From: an uncultured Clostridia bacterium
GTDB lineage: Bacteria > Bacillota > Clostridia > Christensenellales > Pumilibacteraceae
Direction of reading: 5' to 3'
Length of the DNA: 37,295 nucleotides
NCBI GenBank assembly: GCA_947627075.1
Contig: CANQUR010000002.1
Location: forward strand, 1 to 37,295
Shown piece by piece: positions 1 through 9,434 of this stretch. The notes beneath the pieces are model-generated. The model did not search any database, was not told where the DNA came from, and saw only the letters and a program-made list of their open reading frames with translations. Position 1 is the first letter of the stretch; each line of letters opens with the position of its first letter. The position numbers and the translations under genes were made by a program.

Positions 1-189
1 GCTCAAGGCGATTCTTTCAGCGGCGGATTACTGGAATATCCTCAATACACAAGGCCAAGAGTTTTCAGAGGGCTTGAGGTTCCCGAAGTGCTTTTAAGTG
101 GACATCATGAAAATATCGAGACTTGGCGAAAGCAAAAATCGATCGAATATACCGCACGTATGAGAGCTGATCTTTTGGAGGATAAATGA
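1..189 (+). CDS. trmD: tRNA (guanine-N1)-methyltransferase TrmD, C-terminal part (truncated by window edge)
   Basis: Frame 1 from base 1 reads [62 protein letters not shown], a TrmD C-terminal signature (EYPQYTRP...VLLSGHH..I..WR). Confidence 0.95.
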   Translation, partial: AQGDSFSGGLLEYPQYTRPRVFRGLEVPEVLLSGHHENIETWRKQKSIEYTARMRADLLEDK

Positions 190-1022
190 TGGATATTCAT
201 TGGTTCCCCGGGCATATGACAAAATCACTTCGTATGATGCAGGAAAATGTCAAATATGTAGATGTGATATTTTATGTTGTGGATGCGCGTGCTCCAAAAA
301 GCTGTATTAATCCGGCATTTGAACCTATCATAGCCAATAAAAAAATCATATTTGTTTTGAATAAAGCAGATTTGATATCAAATGATAGCGCGGCAATTTG
401 GCTGAAAAAGTTAAAAGATATGGGCGACGATGCCTTTGCAATCAATAGCATATCATCAAGAGCTGCGCTCCCTTTGATCGCAATGGCAAAAAAGATATGT
501 GCGGAAAAAATCGCTCATTTCGAGGCCAAAGGTGTGAATACTTCAATAAGAGCTATGGTCATTGGTGTTCCTAATTCAGGTAAAAGCACGCTTATCAATA
601 ATTTGTGCGGTAGGGCAAGCGCAATCACCGGGAATCGAGCCGGAGTGACACGAGGCAAACAATGGGTGAGAATAAGCGATCGATTCGAGGTTCTGGATAC
701 TCCCGGTACGCTCTATCCAAAGCTTAACGATCAAACTGCGGCAATGAGGTTGGCATTTATAGGAAGTATAAAGGATGAAGTGCTTGACAAAAATGAACTT
801 GCATATATGCTATTACGAGAACTTGTTGCTATTGACCCAAAGATTATATCGGATAAATACCACGTCGTAATTTGTGACGATTTCTATCTGATTATGTCAG
901 ACATAGCAAGGAGCAGGGGCTATATAATGAAAGGAAATATTCCCGATATTGACCGAACTTGTATTGCTATCATTGATGATTTTCGCAAAGGGAAGCTTGG
1001 TAAAATTTGCTTGGACGGTTAA
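186..1022 (+). CDS. rbgA: Ribosome biogenesis GTPase RbgA/YlqF (circularly permuted GTPase)
   Basis: [12 protein letters not shown]-terminus, NKADL (G4) before GVPNSGKST (G1) and DTPG (G3); overlaps trmD stop by ATGA. Confidence 0.95.
   Translation: MMDIHWFPGHMTKSLRMMQENVKYVDVIFYVVDARAPKSCINPAFEPIIANKKIIFVLNKADLISNDSAAIWLKKLKDMGDDAFAINSISSRAALPLIAMAKKICAEKIAHFEAKGVNTSIRAMVIGVPNSGKSTLINNLCGRASAITGNRAGVTRGKQWVRISDRFEVLDTPGTLYPKLNDQTAAMRLAFIGSIKDEVLDKNELAYMLLRELVAIDPKIISDKYHVVICDDFYLIMSDIARSRGYIMKGNIPDIDRTCIAIIDDFRKGKLGKICLDG
892..906. repeat. Dispersed palindrome copy 1: TTATGTCAGACATAG (14/15), in rbgA
   Basis: Match to TTATGTCNGACATAA; in frame ATG TCA GAC ATA (MSDI). Confidence 0.85.
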
Positions 1023-1027
1023 ATAAA

Positions 1028-1630
1028 ATGACAAAAGATTTATTTTATTTCGATCAAAAATATGGTAACGATGTAGCCGGATGCGACGAAGCCGGTCGTG
1101 GACCTCTTGCCGGTCCTGTCGTAATAGCCGCATGTAAAATGCCTATGGATTTTATTATTGAAGGCATAAACGACAGTAAGCAGCTTTCGCCTATAAAGAG
1201 AGAAGAATTATATCAAAAAATCATAAAATGTGCTGAATATTCTATTGTCGTCATAGACGAAAAGACAATTGATGAAATAAATATTTTACAAGCTACCAAG
1301 CTTGGCATGAGCAAATGCATTACGCAGTTAAAAGACGCTAAATTGGTTCTTGTTGACGCTGTAAAACTTGATTTGCCTATCAAGACGGTGCCTATTATAA
1401 AAGGCGATACATATAGCTATAATATAGCGGCGGCTTCAATTTTGGCAAAAGTGTACAGAGACAGATTAATGCTTGAAATGGACAAGCTTTATCCCGAATA
1501 TGGCTTTGCGTCAAATAAGGGATATGGTACAAAATCTCATATTGAAATGCTTAAAAAATACGGTCCATGCAAGATTCATCGAACTACCTTTATAAAAAAT
1601 TTTGTAGGAGAAGTCGATGAAAAAAAATAA
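1028..1630 (+). CDS. rnhB: Ribonuclease HII
   Basis: GCDEAGRGPLAGPVVIAAC, SKQLSPIKREELY, NKGYGTKSHIEMLKKYGPCKIHR; start set at internal ATG 1028. Confidence 0.95.
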   Translation: MTKDLFYFDQKYGNDVAGCDEAGRGPLAGPVVIAACKMPMDFIIEGINDSKQLSPIKREELYQKIIKCAEYSIVVIDEKTIDEINILQATKLGMSKCITQLKDAKLVLVDAVKLDLPIKTVPIIKGDTYSYNIAAASILAKVYRDRLMLEMDKLYPEYGFASNKGYGTKSHIEMLKKYGPCKIHRTTFIKNFVGEVDEKK

Positions 1631-1979
1631 TAAACTCATAGGTAAGATGGGAGAGGATATCGCCGTTGACTATCTAAAAAAGAAAAAATATGAAATCATA
1701 AAGCGTAATTATGTCAATGAATACGGTGAAATCGATATCATAGCCGCACATGACGGATATTTGATTTTTATTGAAGTCAAGACGCGCAACGGTACACAAT
1801 ACGGAACTCCCGCAGAAGCGGTGGATTCGCATAAGATAAGAAAAATCAGTCAGGTTGCGAGCGGCTATATTCAATATAAACATCTTTATGACTATCCTGT
1901 TAGATTTGATGTAATAGAAGTATGCGACGGAGAGATAAATCACATTGAAAATGCGTTCGATAGTTATTTAAGGTACTAA
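1617..1979 (+). CDS. yraN: UPF0102 family protein YraN (endonuclease-like)
   Basis: GKMGEDIAVDYLKKKKYEIIKRNYVNEYGEIDIIAAHDGYLIFIEVKTR. Confidence 0.93.
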   Translation: MKKNNKLIGKMGEDIAVDYLKKKKYEIIKRNYVNEYGEIDIIAAHDGYLIFIEVKTRNGTQYGTPAEAVDSHKIRKISQVASGYIQYKHLYDYPVRFDVIEVCDGEINHIENAFDSYLRY

Positions 1980-2022
1980 TATATGTGTAACATAATATGT
2001 AATAATGACATATATATTGGCT

Positions 2023-2970
2023 ATGCTTACCTTAAAAATCAATATTTCTTGTCTTGAATCCAATCTTTGTTATTTGAGAAAACGAGTGTCGTGCGAACTT
2101 TGTGCAGTAGTGAAAGGCAATGCATACGGTCATGGATTGGCAATAGCGCATTTTATTGACGATTACATTGATAGTTATGCGGTGGCAAATGGGGATGAAG
2201 CGATAAAACTTCGTAAGATTACTTCTAAACCGATCTATGTTCTATGTCCTTCCGAAGATATAAATGATGACAATGTAATTTATGCCGCAACAAGCGAAAA
2301 AGATTTTCAACATAAGCGGGTATGTGTAAAGGTAAATACAGGTATGAATAGATTGGGTATTTTACCTTCCGAAGTGGACGCTTTTTTGGATCTATGCGTA
2401 GCCAAAGGAATAAAAGTCGACAGTATTTATACGCATTTTTCGGATTTTGAATATGCTCCAATACAATTTGATCGCTTTATGAATATAGATCATTGCGTAA
2501 AACGTCATGCTTGTGCAAGCAATTTTTTAAAACTTCCTTCGGAATATCAATTAGATATGGTCCGTTGCGGCTTGGCTATGTATGGGTACGGAGATGAACA
2601 CCTCAAACCTGTAATGTCGGCTTATACCGAGGTTTATGCGGTTTTATCTGTTAAGAAAGGAGAAAGAATAGGTTATTCGTATGTTGCCACGAACGATATG
2701 AAAATCGCAGTGCTCGGTGCCGGCTATGCGGATGGCATTCGCAGACAAAAGCAAATGTTTTGTATTAAAGGAAAACTTTGCGAGACTGTAGGGAACATTT
2801 GTATGGATATGTGTTTTGTAAATGTATCCGATATCGATGTTCAAACCGGAGACAAAGCTGAATTTTTGGGTAAAAACATCGATGGGATTTGTGTGGCAAA
2901 TAACAATAATACAATAATATATGAGATATTGACTTCTTTTGGAAGTAGACCAAGGAGAATTTATGAATAA
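2023..2970 (+). CDS. alr: Alanine racemase (compact)
   Basis: AVVKGNAYGHG PLP-lysine motif, KVNTGMNRLG, YTHFSDFE, GAGYADG catalytic Tyr region, GNICMDMCFVNVSD; start at ATG 2023 preferred. Confidence 0.88.
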   Translation: MLTLKINISCLESNLCYLRKRVSCELCAVVKGNAYGHGLAIAHFIDDYIDSYAVANGDEAIKLRKITSKPIYVLCPSEDINDDNVIYAATSEKDFQHKRVCVKVNTGMNRLGILPSEVDAFLDLCVAKGIKVDSIYTHFSDFEYAPIQFDRFMNIDHCVKRHACASNFLKLPSEYQLDMVRCGLAMYGYGDEHLKPVMSAYTEVYAVLSVKKGERIGYSYVATNDMKIAVLGAGYADGIRRQKQMFCIKGKLCETVGNICMDMCFVNVSDIDVQTGDKAEFLGKNIDGICVANNNNTIIYEILTSFGSRPRRIYE

Positions 2971-3490
2971 GCAAGAACTTCGCAAAAAATACTCCTCTAT
3001 ACGTAAAAATATAGTAGGGAGAGAAGAAAAAAATCTAATGATATTAAAGAAATTACAAGAAATAGCTAAAGGGCATTCTTCAATATTTGTATATGTTTCT
3101 TTCGGCAGCGAAGTCGATACTCACACATTCATTAAAAATAATGCCGAAAAAATTTATATCCCGTATACTGCCGAGGGCAAAATGAAGTCGCTTAAATATT
3201 TGGGGGGAGAACTTAATGCGGACAAGCTAGGCAATATAGATAAAAAATGTTATGGTCGAGAGGAAATTCCTACGCTTACTGTAGTCCCCATGCTCGCTTT
3301 TGATAGTTCATGTTATAGGCTTGGATACGGGGGTGGGTATTACGATAAATTTTTGCAAAATACTTTTACCGTCAAAGTCGGAATTGCCTATGACGAACAA
3401 ATTACCCATGAAAATTTTGCCGAAATTTTTGACGTACCTCTTGATATTATTGTAACGCCAACGAAAATGTACAGAAGGCAGTCGATATGA
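2963..3490 (+). CDS. 5-formyltetrahydrofolate cyclo-ligase
   Basis: KQELRKKYSSIRKNI N-terminus, LAFDSSCYRLGYGGGYYDKFL signature. Confidence 0.92.
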   Translation: MNKQELRKKYSSIRKNIVGREEKNLMILKKLQEIAKGHSSIFVYVSFGSEVDTHTFIKNNAEKIYIPYTAEGKMKSLKYLGGELNADKLGNIDKKCYGREEIPTLTVVPMLAFDSSCYRLGYGGGYYDKFLQNTFTVKVGIAYDEQITHENFAEIFDVPLDIIVTPTKMYRRQSI

Positions 3491-4035
3491 GTGTCATTTC
3501 CGGAAAATACAGAGGGAAGAAACTTTTTTCGCCGGTCGGTAACGAAGTCAGACCTACTACCGATAGGATAAAAGAAACGGTTTTTAATATCCTTTCGTCT
3601 AAAGGCGAATTTTATGGGGCTATTGTTCTTGATCTCTTTTCGGGTAGCGGAGCTTTGGGGATAGAGGCTTTGAGCCGTGGCGCCGAAAATGCGGTTTTTG
3701 TTGATAAGAGTCATGACAGCTACGAGCTCACAAAGAAGAATTTGGCTCACGTTGGAGCAAAGGGGGAGATATATAATACCGATTTTCAGATCGCTTTGAA
3801 AAAATTAAGCGGAAGAAAGTTCGATTTTATCTTTTTAGATCCCCCGTATTTCGGCAAAAATGAACAAATTATTTTTGATCTCATAGAAAAATATGATTTA
3901 TTGACACAAAACGGTATAATTTTTTTAGAGCATTCCACTAAAATCGGCTTGCCTGATACAGGGGAAAGGTATATAATAGATAATAGAATTTGCGGAAGTA
4001 CAACAATTTCATTTTTACAAAGGAGAGAAAAATGA
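3487..4035 (+). CDS. rsmD: 16S rRNA (guanine966-N2)-methyltransferase RsmD
   Basis: VISGKYRGKKL, RPTTDRIKETVFNIL, LDLFSGSGALGIEALSRGA, DFIFLDPPY. Confidence 0.95.
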   Translation: MSVISGKYRGKKLFSPVGNEVRPTTDRIKETVFNILSSKGEFYGAIVLDLFSGSGALGIEALSRGAENAVFVDKSHDSYELTKKNLAHVGAKGEIYNTDFQIALKKLSGRKFDFIFLDPPYFGKNEQIIFDLIEKYDLLTQNGIIFLEHSTKIGLPDTGERYIIDNRICGSTTISFLQRREK

Positions 4036-4508
4036 AAAAAGCCGTATTTGCGGGATCGTTCGATCCGTTTACATTGGGGCACAAGAATATCGTGTTACGC
4101 GCGTCTAAATTATTTGATGAAGTCGTTGTCGCCATTGCTTTAGATACGGGTAAAAAATATCATGATATCAATGTGCGAAAACAAATCGTTGCGGCATCGC
4201 TGGAATGCAATAACATAAGAATTGAGACTTTTGAGGGATTATTGACCGAATTTATGAAGAAAAACGATATCAATATTCTTGTACGCGGTGTCAGAAACGC
4301 AAATGATTATGACTATGAAAAAAGTCTTATGCGCGTTTATCGTTCTTTATTGCCGGAAATGGAAATTGTATTATTGCCCGCAATGTCTGAACTCGACCAT
4401 GTCAGTAGTACTGTAGTTCGGGAGCTTTGTAAACTCGATGCAAAGCTTGATGGTTATATAGATACAAATGCGGAAAAATATGTGCGAAGTCTTTATTCGG
4501 AGAAATAA
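4032..4508 (+). CDS. coaD: Pantetheine-phosphate adenylyltransferase
   Basis: KKAVFAGSFDPFTLGHKNIVLRASKLFDEVVVAIA, RGVRNANDYDYE, SSTVVREL; RBS AGGAGAG. Confidence 0.96.
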   Translation: MKKAVFAGSFDPFTLGHKNIVLRASKLFDEVVVAIALDTGKKYHDINVRKQIVAASLECNNIRIETFEGLLTEFMKKNDINILVRGVRNANDYDYEKSLMRVYRSLLPEMEIVLLPAMSELDHVSSTVVRELCKLDAKLDGYIDTNAEKYVRSLYSEK

Positions 4509-4951
4509 TGGATGCAATAACGCTCATAGAGCTTTTGAAAGATGAATTTGTAGACATCAAAGGTTTGCCAAAACGAAAGGTCGATCCGGACAGATGTTTG
4601 CAACTTATTGAAGAGCTTAAAAATTCTTTGCCAACTTGTATTAAGGACGCTCGGAAAATCATTGAAAATAAGCAGCAGATTTTGCAAAATGCGGATTTTG
4701 TAGCTAAAAATACTATTTCATCCGCAGAAGAAAAAGCGCGTCGAATGGTCGCGGGCAGTGAGATCGAACAATTGGCGCAACGAGAGGCTCAAAAGATCAT
4801 CAATAAAGCCGCAATTCAACGCGATGTGCTGATCGACAAGACGAAAACTCATTTGGATAGTATGTTTTCGGAAACGGAACAATTTTTGTTGAGTTTACTT
4901 GATATGATCCGTAAAAATCGTCATGAATTACGTACAATAACTTTTAATTAA
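4508..4951 (+). CDS. Conserved hypothetical coiled-coil protein (DivIVA/ATP-synthase-b-like charged helix)
   Basis: 147 aa, strongly helical/charged, in-operon ATG overlapping the region of the coaD stop; no firm family assignment by eye. Confidence 0.7.
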   Translation: MDAITLIELLKDEFVDIKGLPKRKVDPDRCLQLIEELKNSLPTCIKDARKIIENKQQILQNADFVAKNTISSAEEKARRMVAGSEIEQLAQREAQKIINKAAIQRDVLIDKTKTHLDSMFSETEQFLLSLLDMIRKNRHELRTITFN

Positions 4952-4958
4952 AATTATT

Positions 4959-5957
4959 ATGTACCAAAGAATAAGAAAGTTAATATCTTTTGAAAAAGCA
5001 AAAAATCTTATTGTAGGCAACTTTGAAAATAAGGTTGATTTTGACAATGAAATAAAAACATCTATTGAAGGCAAAGGAAAATTTTTGATGATTATTGGGC
5101 CGTGTTCTGCCGACGATCCGGATGCCGTGCTATTTTATTGTGAATTTCTAAAACGAATATCCGAACAAGTCAAGGATAAAATATTTATCATACCTCGCGT
5201 TTATACTACAAAGCCGAGATCTGATGCGGGCGCATATCGTGGGATACTTCATTCGCCGGATTATAAGCATGAAAATATAAATAAAGGAATACTTGCAGCC
5301 CGAAAATTGATGGTTGATATTGCCGATAGATTTGGTTTTTTTGCCGCCGATGAAATGTTATATCCGGGAATGTATCCGTATTTCGCTGATTTGCTTTCCT
5401 ATGTTACTATTGGTGCAAGGTCATCGGAAGATCAATACCATCGTATGTATGCAAGTGGTCTTGATGTCGCTGTCGGCATAAAAAACCCAATGCATGGAGA
5501 TTTGTCAAGTTTGGCAAAAGCTATAAAAATTGTATATAGTAGCAACGATTTTTCTTTTAATGGATGGGAGATGAGTTCATGTGGAAATACATATGCTCAT
5601 GCCGTATTCAGAGGTTACACGGATGTTTCAGGGAAAATGTTTTGCAATTGCAATAAAGAATCATTGGATAAATATATTGAGGAATGTATAAACATTGGAG
5701 TAAATCCCGCTGTAATTATGGATTGTAATCATTTTAACAGTGGGAAGAACTATGATTTAGAACCTACTATTGCAATGTCGGCAATAGATTTTGTCAAAAA
5801 CGGATATTCAAACGTAATCAAAGGGCTTATGATAGAAAGTTATTTATTGGATGGAAGACAAGATGAGCCGATCGAATATGGAAAATCATTGACAGACGGT
5901 TGCCTCGGCATGACAAAAACCGAAAGGCTTATTTATGACATAGCCGAGAAATTATAA
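4959..5957 (+). CDS. 3-deoxy-7-phosphoheptulonate synthase, AroFGH-like (type I)
   Basis: MIIGPCSADDP, PRVYTTKPRSDAGAYRG, IGARSSEDQYHRMYASGLDVAVGIKNPMHGD, MDCNHFNSGK, IKGLMIESYLLDGRQ. Confidence 0.88.
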   Translation: MYQRIRKLISFEKAKNLIVGNFENKVDFDNEIKTSIEGKGKFLMIIGPCSADDPDAVLFYCEFLKRISEQVKDKIFIIPRVYTTKPRSDAGAYRGILHSPDYKHENINKGILAARKLMVDIADRFGFFAADEMLYPGMYPYFADLLSYVTIGARSSEDQYHRMYASGLDVAVGIKNPMHGDLSSLAKAIKIVYSSNDFSFNGWEMSSCGNTYAHAVFRGYTDVSGKMFCNCNKESLDKYIEECINIGVNPAVIMDCNHFNSGKNYDLEPTIAMSAIDFVKNGYSNVIKGLMIESYLLDGRQDEPIEYGKSLTDGCLGMTKTERLIYDIAEKL

Positions 5958-5960
5958 ACT

Positions 5961-7109
5961 TTATACAATGATCATTGGAGTTTTATAATAATCATTGGCT
6001 GTTGTGTTTGTTAACAGAGAATATACGTCGTCCGCAAACGCATCTATCTTTACGCTTGTACTTTCACGATAGGAGAGGTCCGCATCGGAATTTCTTGTTA
6101 TAATATTTGGATCGAAGTTTGATAAATTTGATCTGAACTCTTTTTTTATGCCTAAAACTCTTGTTTTAATGCTGTTTATGTCAGACATAATCTGTTTGGT
6201 CGCGCCAAGTAAAGCATATAAGAATATTCTTTTAAGGCGTGCATATGTGTATCGTTTGGATTTTAATAGATCCAAAGCCCGATCTACAGAGGGTAGATCG
6301 GCAGCCTTTTTGATTTGGTATTCGAGTCCGCATTCCACATCCGGCAGTTGTCGCAATTCTTGTAAAGATAATTTTCTTAACGAATATAAAATAAGCGTAT
6401 CGAGAGTTTTATAGTTAGGTTTTTCATTATGACAAATTTCAAGCATCTCGATCGGCATATATTTTTCGAGAGCAATATTGTTGCTATTAAGATTTTCTCG
6501 TATTGCGCTTGCCGACGCGAAACTTTGACCGAGCGTCATATCGTTATATCCGCTTCCGATCCTCGGAATTGGCAATGCTGAGATATTTGTACCGTTAAGA
6601 GCTTCGAGATATTCTATAGCAAGAATATTGTTTGGGCGATCGAGGATCTCTATGAGGCTCTCGTCGCTCGAAGCTTTTAGGATAGCATTGGAAACGGCTT
6701 TGGGATATGAATTTCCTTTATACATTTCGGAGCCTATTAGCTTATCGATATTTGGGGATCTTTTTATTTTTGCAATATCATATAGCTTATCAATATGATT
6801 TGTTTCCACGCCGAAGGCAAGAGAAGATATATCGGAAATGTGCTTTAAGACTTCAACGCCTCCTTGAGCAAAATTTTTTGCGGCTGCGATAGAGAACTTT
6901 ACGGGAAGTTCGATAACTGCGTCGGCGCCATTTTCCAATGCTATGCGTGTTCTGGCAAATTTATTGACGCAAGCCGGCTCACCGCGCTGTACAAATGGAC
7001 CGCTCATTATACAAATTACGTGTTCGCCTGTCAATTCTTTTATTTTATTTATAATATAACGATGCCCGTAATGAAAAGGGTTAAACTCACAAATAAGTCC
7101 TACGCTCAT
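5961..7109 (-). CDS. tmcAL: tRNA(Met) cytidine acetate ligase TmcAL / YlbM family nucleotidyltransferase
   Basis: MSVGLICEFNPFHYGHRYII, IMSGPFVQRGEPACVNKFARTRIALENGADAVIELP, FASASAIRE; start at 7109 with AAGGAGAAAA RBS rather than ORF start 7226. Confidence 0.92.
   Translation of the reverse strand: MSVGLICEFNPFHYGHRYIINKIKELTGEHVICIMSGPFVQRGEPACVNKFARTRIALENGADAVIELPVKFSIAAAKNFAQGGVEVLKHISDISSLAFGVETNHIDKLYDIAKIKRSPNIDKLIGSEMYKGNSYPKAVSNAILKASSDESLIEILDRPNNILAIEYLEALNGTNISALPIPRIGSGYNDMTLGQSFASASAIRENLNSNNIALEKYMPIEMLEICHNEKPNYKTLDTLILYSLRKLSLQELRQLPDVECGLEYQIKKAADLPSVDRALDLLKSKRYTYARLKRIFLYALLGATKQIMSDINSIKTRVLGIKKEFRSNLSNFDPNIITRNSDADLSYRESTSVKIDAFADDVYSLLTNTTANDYYKTPMIIV
6176..6190. repeat. 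Dispersed palindrome copy 2: TTATGTCAGACATAA (perfect), in ylbM/tmcAL
   Basis: Perfect; minus-strand gene reads ATG TCT GAC ATA (MSDI). Confidence 0.95.
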
Positions 7110-7148
7110 TTTTCTCCTTAAAAATCGGTTTTTTGTCCGTGTAAATAT

Positions 7149-7177
7149 TTTACAACCGTAAAAGATTGTGCTATAAT
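7149..7177 (+). promoter_or_regulatory. Sigma-A type promoter for pta-ackA, extended -10
   Basis: TTTACA (7149-7154), 17-bp spacer, TGCTATAAT (-10 TATAAT 7172-7177). Confidence 0.7.
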
Positions 7178-7187
7178 TATAGCACAA
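7166..7187. repeat. Perfect 22-bp palindrome TTGTGCTATAATTATAGCACAA in divergent intergenic region
   Basis: Direct reading; reverse complement is identical. Confidence 0.98.
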
Positions 7188-7204
7188 AATTTTGAAATTA
7201 CAAA
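7176..7204 (-). promoter_or_regulatory. Sigma-A type promoter for ylbM/tmcAL, overlapping the pta -10
   Basis: On minus strand: TTTGTA (7204-7199), 17-bp spacer, extended -10 TGCTATAAT (TATAAT 7181-7176). Confidence 0.6.
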
Positions 7205-7238
7205 CCAAATCTGTAATTGTTGACAAAAGGAGATTATT

Positions 7239-8231
7239 ATGGAATTAATGCAATCTATTCGTCAAAAAGCTAAAGCTTTGAAAAAGACAATTGTTCTTCC
7301 CGAAGGTGAAGAAGAAAGAAATATTCGCGCTGCCGAACAAATTACCAAGGAAGGCTTGGCTAATATTATTCTTGTAGGCAATGAGAATAAGATCAAATCC
7401 GTAGTTCCCGGCGTTTGCCTTAATGGGATAAGGGTTTTCGATCCCGCCAAAGAAGACCTTACAAAGTATATCACGACTTTGTACGAGGCTCGTAAAAACA
7501 AAGGAATGACCATGGAAACGGCTGCGCAACAAATAAAAGATGTATTGTATCTTGGCGTTTTAATGGTGAAATGCCATGACGCAGACGGTATGGTATCCGG
7601 TTCTATTCATGCGACCGGTGATGTCCTTCGTCCGGCATTGCAGATAATCAAGACCGCACCGGGGATCAATACCGTAAGCAGTTGCTTCATTATGGTACTT
7701 CCCGAAAATTGCAATTACGGAGAAAATCACATAATGGTATTCGGTGACTGCGCCGTAAATCCGTGCCCGACAGCAGAACAGCTTGCCGATATAGCAATAT
7801 CGAGTGCCCAAACGGCTAAAAATGTAGCCGGAATATCTCCTAAAGTAGCAATGCTTTCTTTCTCGACAAAAGGTTCGGCAAAACATGAACTCGTAGATAA
7901 AGTTACAGCTGCAACGGCTTTGGTAAAAAATAATGCTCCCGACCTTTGCGTTGACGGAGAATTGCAACTTGATGCGGCGCTTGTAGAAAAAGTTGCTGCG
8001 CTCAAGGCTCCCGGAAGTAATGTTGCCGGCAAAGCAAATGTATTGATTTTCCCCGATCTTCAAGCGGGAAATATCGGATATAAACTTGTACAAAGATTAG
8101 CAGGTGCTGAGGCAGTAGGTCCTATTTGCCAAGGTTTCAATATGCCGGTCAACGATCTCAGCCGCGGATGTTCTGTAGAGGACATTGTCAATGTTGTTTC
8201 CATTACGGCTTTGCAAACGGAAATAAAATAG
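7239..8231 (+). CDS. pta: Phosphate acetyltransferase
   Basis: [71 protein letters not shown]. Confidence 0.96.
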   Translation: MELMQSIRQKAKALKKTIVLPEGEEERNIRAAEQITKEGLANIILVGNENKIKSVVPGVCLNGIRVFDPAKEDLTKYITTLYEARKNKGMTMETAAQQIKDVLYLGVLMVKCHDADGMVSGSIHATGDVLRPALQIIKTAPGINTVSSCFIMVLPENCNYGENHIMVFGDCAVNPCPTAEQLADIAISSAQTAKNVAGISPKVAMLSFSTKGSAKHELVDKVTAATALVKNNAPDLCVDGELQLDAALVEKVAALKAPGSNVAGKANVLIFPDLQAGNIGYKLVQRLAGAEAVGPICQGFNMPVNDLSRGCSVEDIVNVVSITALQTEIK

Positions 8232-8243
8232 GAGAAATTAGGA

Positions 8244-9434
8244 ATGAAAATATTAGTAATAAATGCAGGAAGTTCTTCTCTTAAGTATCAACTCATTAAT
8301 ATGGAGGATGAAAGCGTAATTGCAAAAGGTCTTTGCGAACGTATCGGTATAGACGGTTCGGTGCTTACGCACAAGACTTCCAAAGGAGAATTTGTTATCA
8401 ATGAGCCCATGCCGACGCATGTTGAAGCGATAAGCCTTGTTCTTGATGCTCTCGTGGATAAAAAACACGGTGTCATTAAATCAATGGATGAAATTTCAGC
8501 TGTTGGACATAGGGTAGTGCACGCAGCGGAAGATTTTACTTGCAGTCAACTTATTACCGAAGATGTTATGAAGGCGATAGAACATAACATAGATTTGGCT
8601 CCTTTGCATCAACCTGCGAATATAATGGGAATAAGAGCCTGTCAAAAAGTTATGCCAAAGGCTCCTATGGTAGCTGTTTTCGATAATACTTTTCACTCTA
8701 CTATGCCCGATTATGCGTATATGTATGGTGTACCTTATGAAGATTATAAGAATTTCCGTGTCCGTAAATACGGTTTCCATGGCACAAGTCATCTCTTTGT
8801 AAGTGGCGAGGCTGAAAAACTTCTCGGCAGAAAGGGCAAGATAATAGTATGCCATCTCGGCAATGGTGCAAGCATCAGCGCCGTAAAAGATGGTAAATGT
8901 ATAGATACTTCCATGGGACTTACTCCGCTGGAGGGCTTGATTATGGGAACTCGTTGCGGCGATTTGGATCCGGCGGTTTTGGAATATCTTTCAGACAAGA
9001 AAGGCATGGATATTCATGAGATAACTTCTTATCTCAACAAAAAGAGCGGCGTATTAGGCATCAGCGGTGTAAGCAGTGACTTCAGAGATCTTCTTGCGGG
9101 TATTGAAGCAGGAAACGATCGTTGCCGTCTTGCGCTCGATATGTTCTCTTACAGGGTGCTAAAATACGTAGGTTCTTATGTGGCTGCGCTCGGTGGACTC
9201 GATCTAATTGCTTTTACGGGTGGCATAGGAGAACATACGCCGGAAGTCAGAGAAAAAGTGCTTGACTCGCTTGCATTTATGGGTATGAAGTATGATAGGG
9301 AAAAGAACCTTAATCCCGGCAAAGGTAATGCGGTAAAGCTTTCCGTTGACGGCAGTAGTGCTATGGCGTATATCATTCCTACTAATGAAGAGCTTGTTAT
9401 TGCGCGTGAAACTCTTGCGCTTATAAGTAAGTGA
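8244..9434 (+). CDS. ackA: Acetate kinase
   Basis: MKILVINAGSSSLKYQLI, VGHRVVHAAE, VAVFDNTFHSTMPDYAYMYGVPYE, RKYGFHGTSHLFV, FTGGIGEH. Confidence 0.98.
   Translation: MKILVINAGSSSLKYQLINMEDESVIAKGLCERIGIDGSVLTHKTSKGEFVINEPMPTHVEAISLVLDALVDKKHGVIKSMDEISAVGHRVVHAAEDFTCSQLITEDVMKAIEHNIDLAPLHQPANIMGIRACQKVMPKAPMVAVFDNTFHSTMPDYAYMYGVPYEDYKNFRVRKYGFHGTSHLFVSGEAEKLLGRKGKIIVCHLGNGASISAVKDGKCIDTSMGLTPLEGLIMGTRCGDLDPAVLEYLSDKKGMDIHEITSYLNKKSGVLGISGVSSDFRDLLAGIEAGNDRCRLALDMFSYRVLKYVGSYVAALGGLDLIAFTGGIGEHTPEVREKVLDSLAFMGMKYDREKNLNPGKGNAVKLSVDGSSAMAYIIPTNEELVIARETLALISK

Noticed and set aside
1981-2012. ATATGTGTAACATAATATG as another copy of the dispersed palindrome
   Set aside because: Only about 11/15 to the core; indistinguishable from AT-rich background.
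7218-7226. TTGACA near 7220 as a pta -35 element
   Set aside because: Too close to the pta ATG (7239) to allow a -10 and leader; the upstream palindromic promoter is better.
7560-8093. 177-aa minus-strand ORF opposite pta (and similar antisense ORFs at 11762-12271, 17408-17896, 8496-8855, 9176-9871)
   Set aside because: They lie antisense to strongly conserved CDSs, lack recognisable motifs and convincing RBS, and are expected by-products of codon usage on the coding strand.
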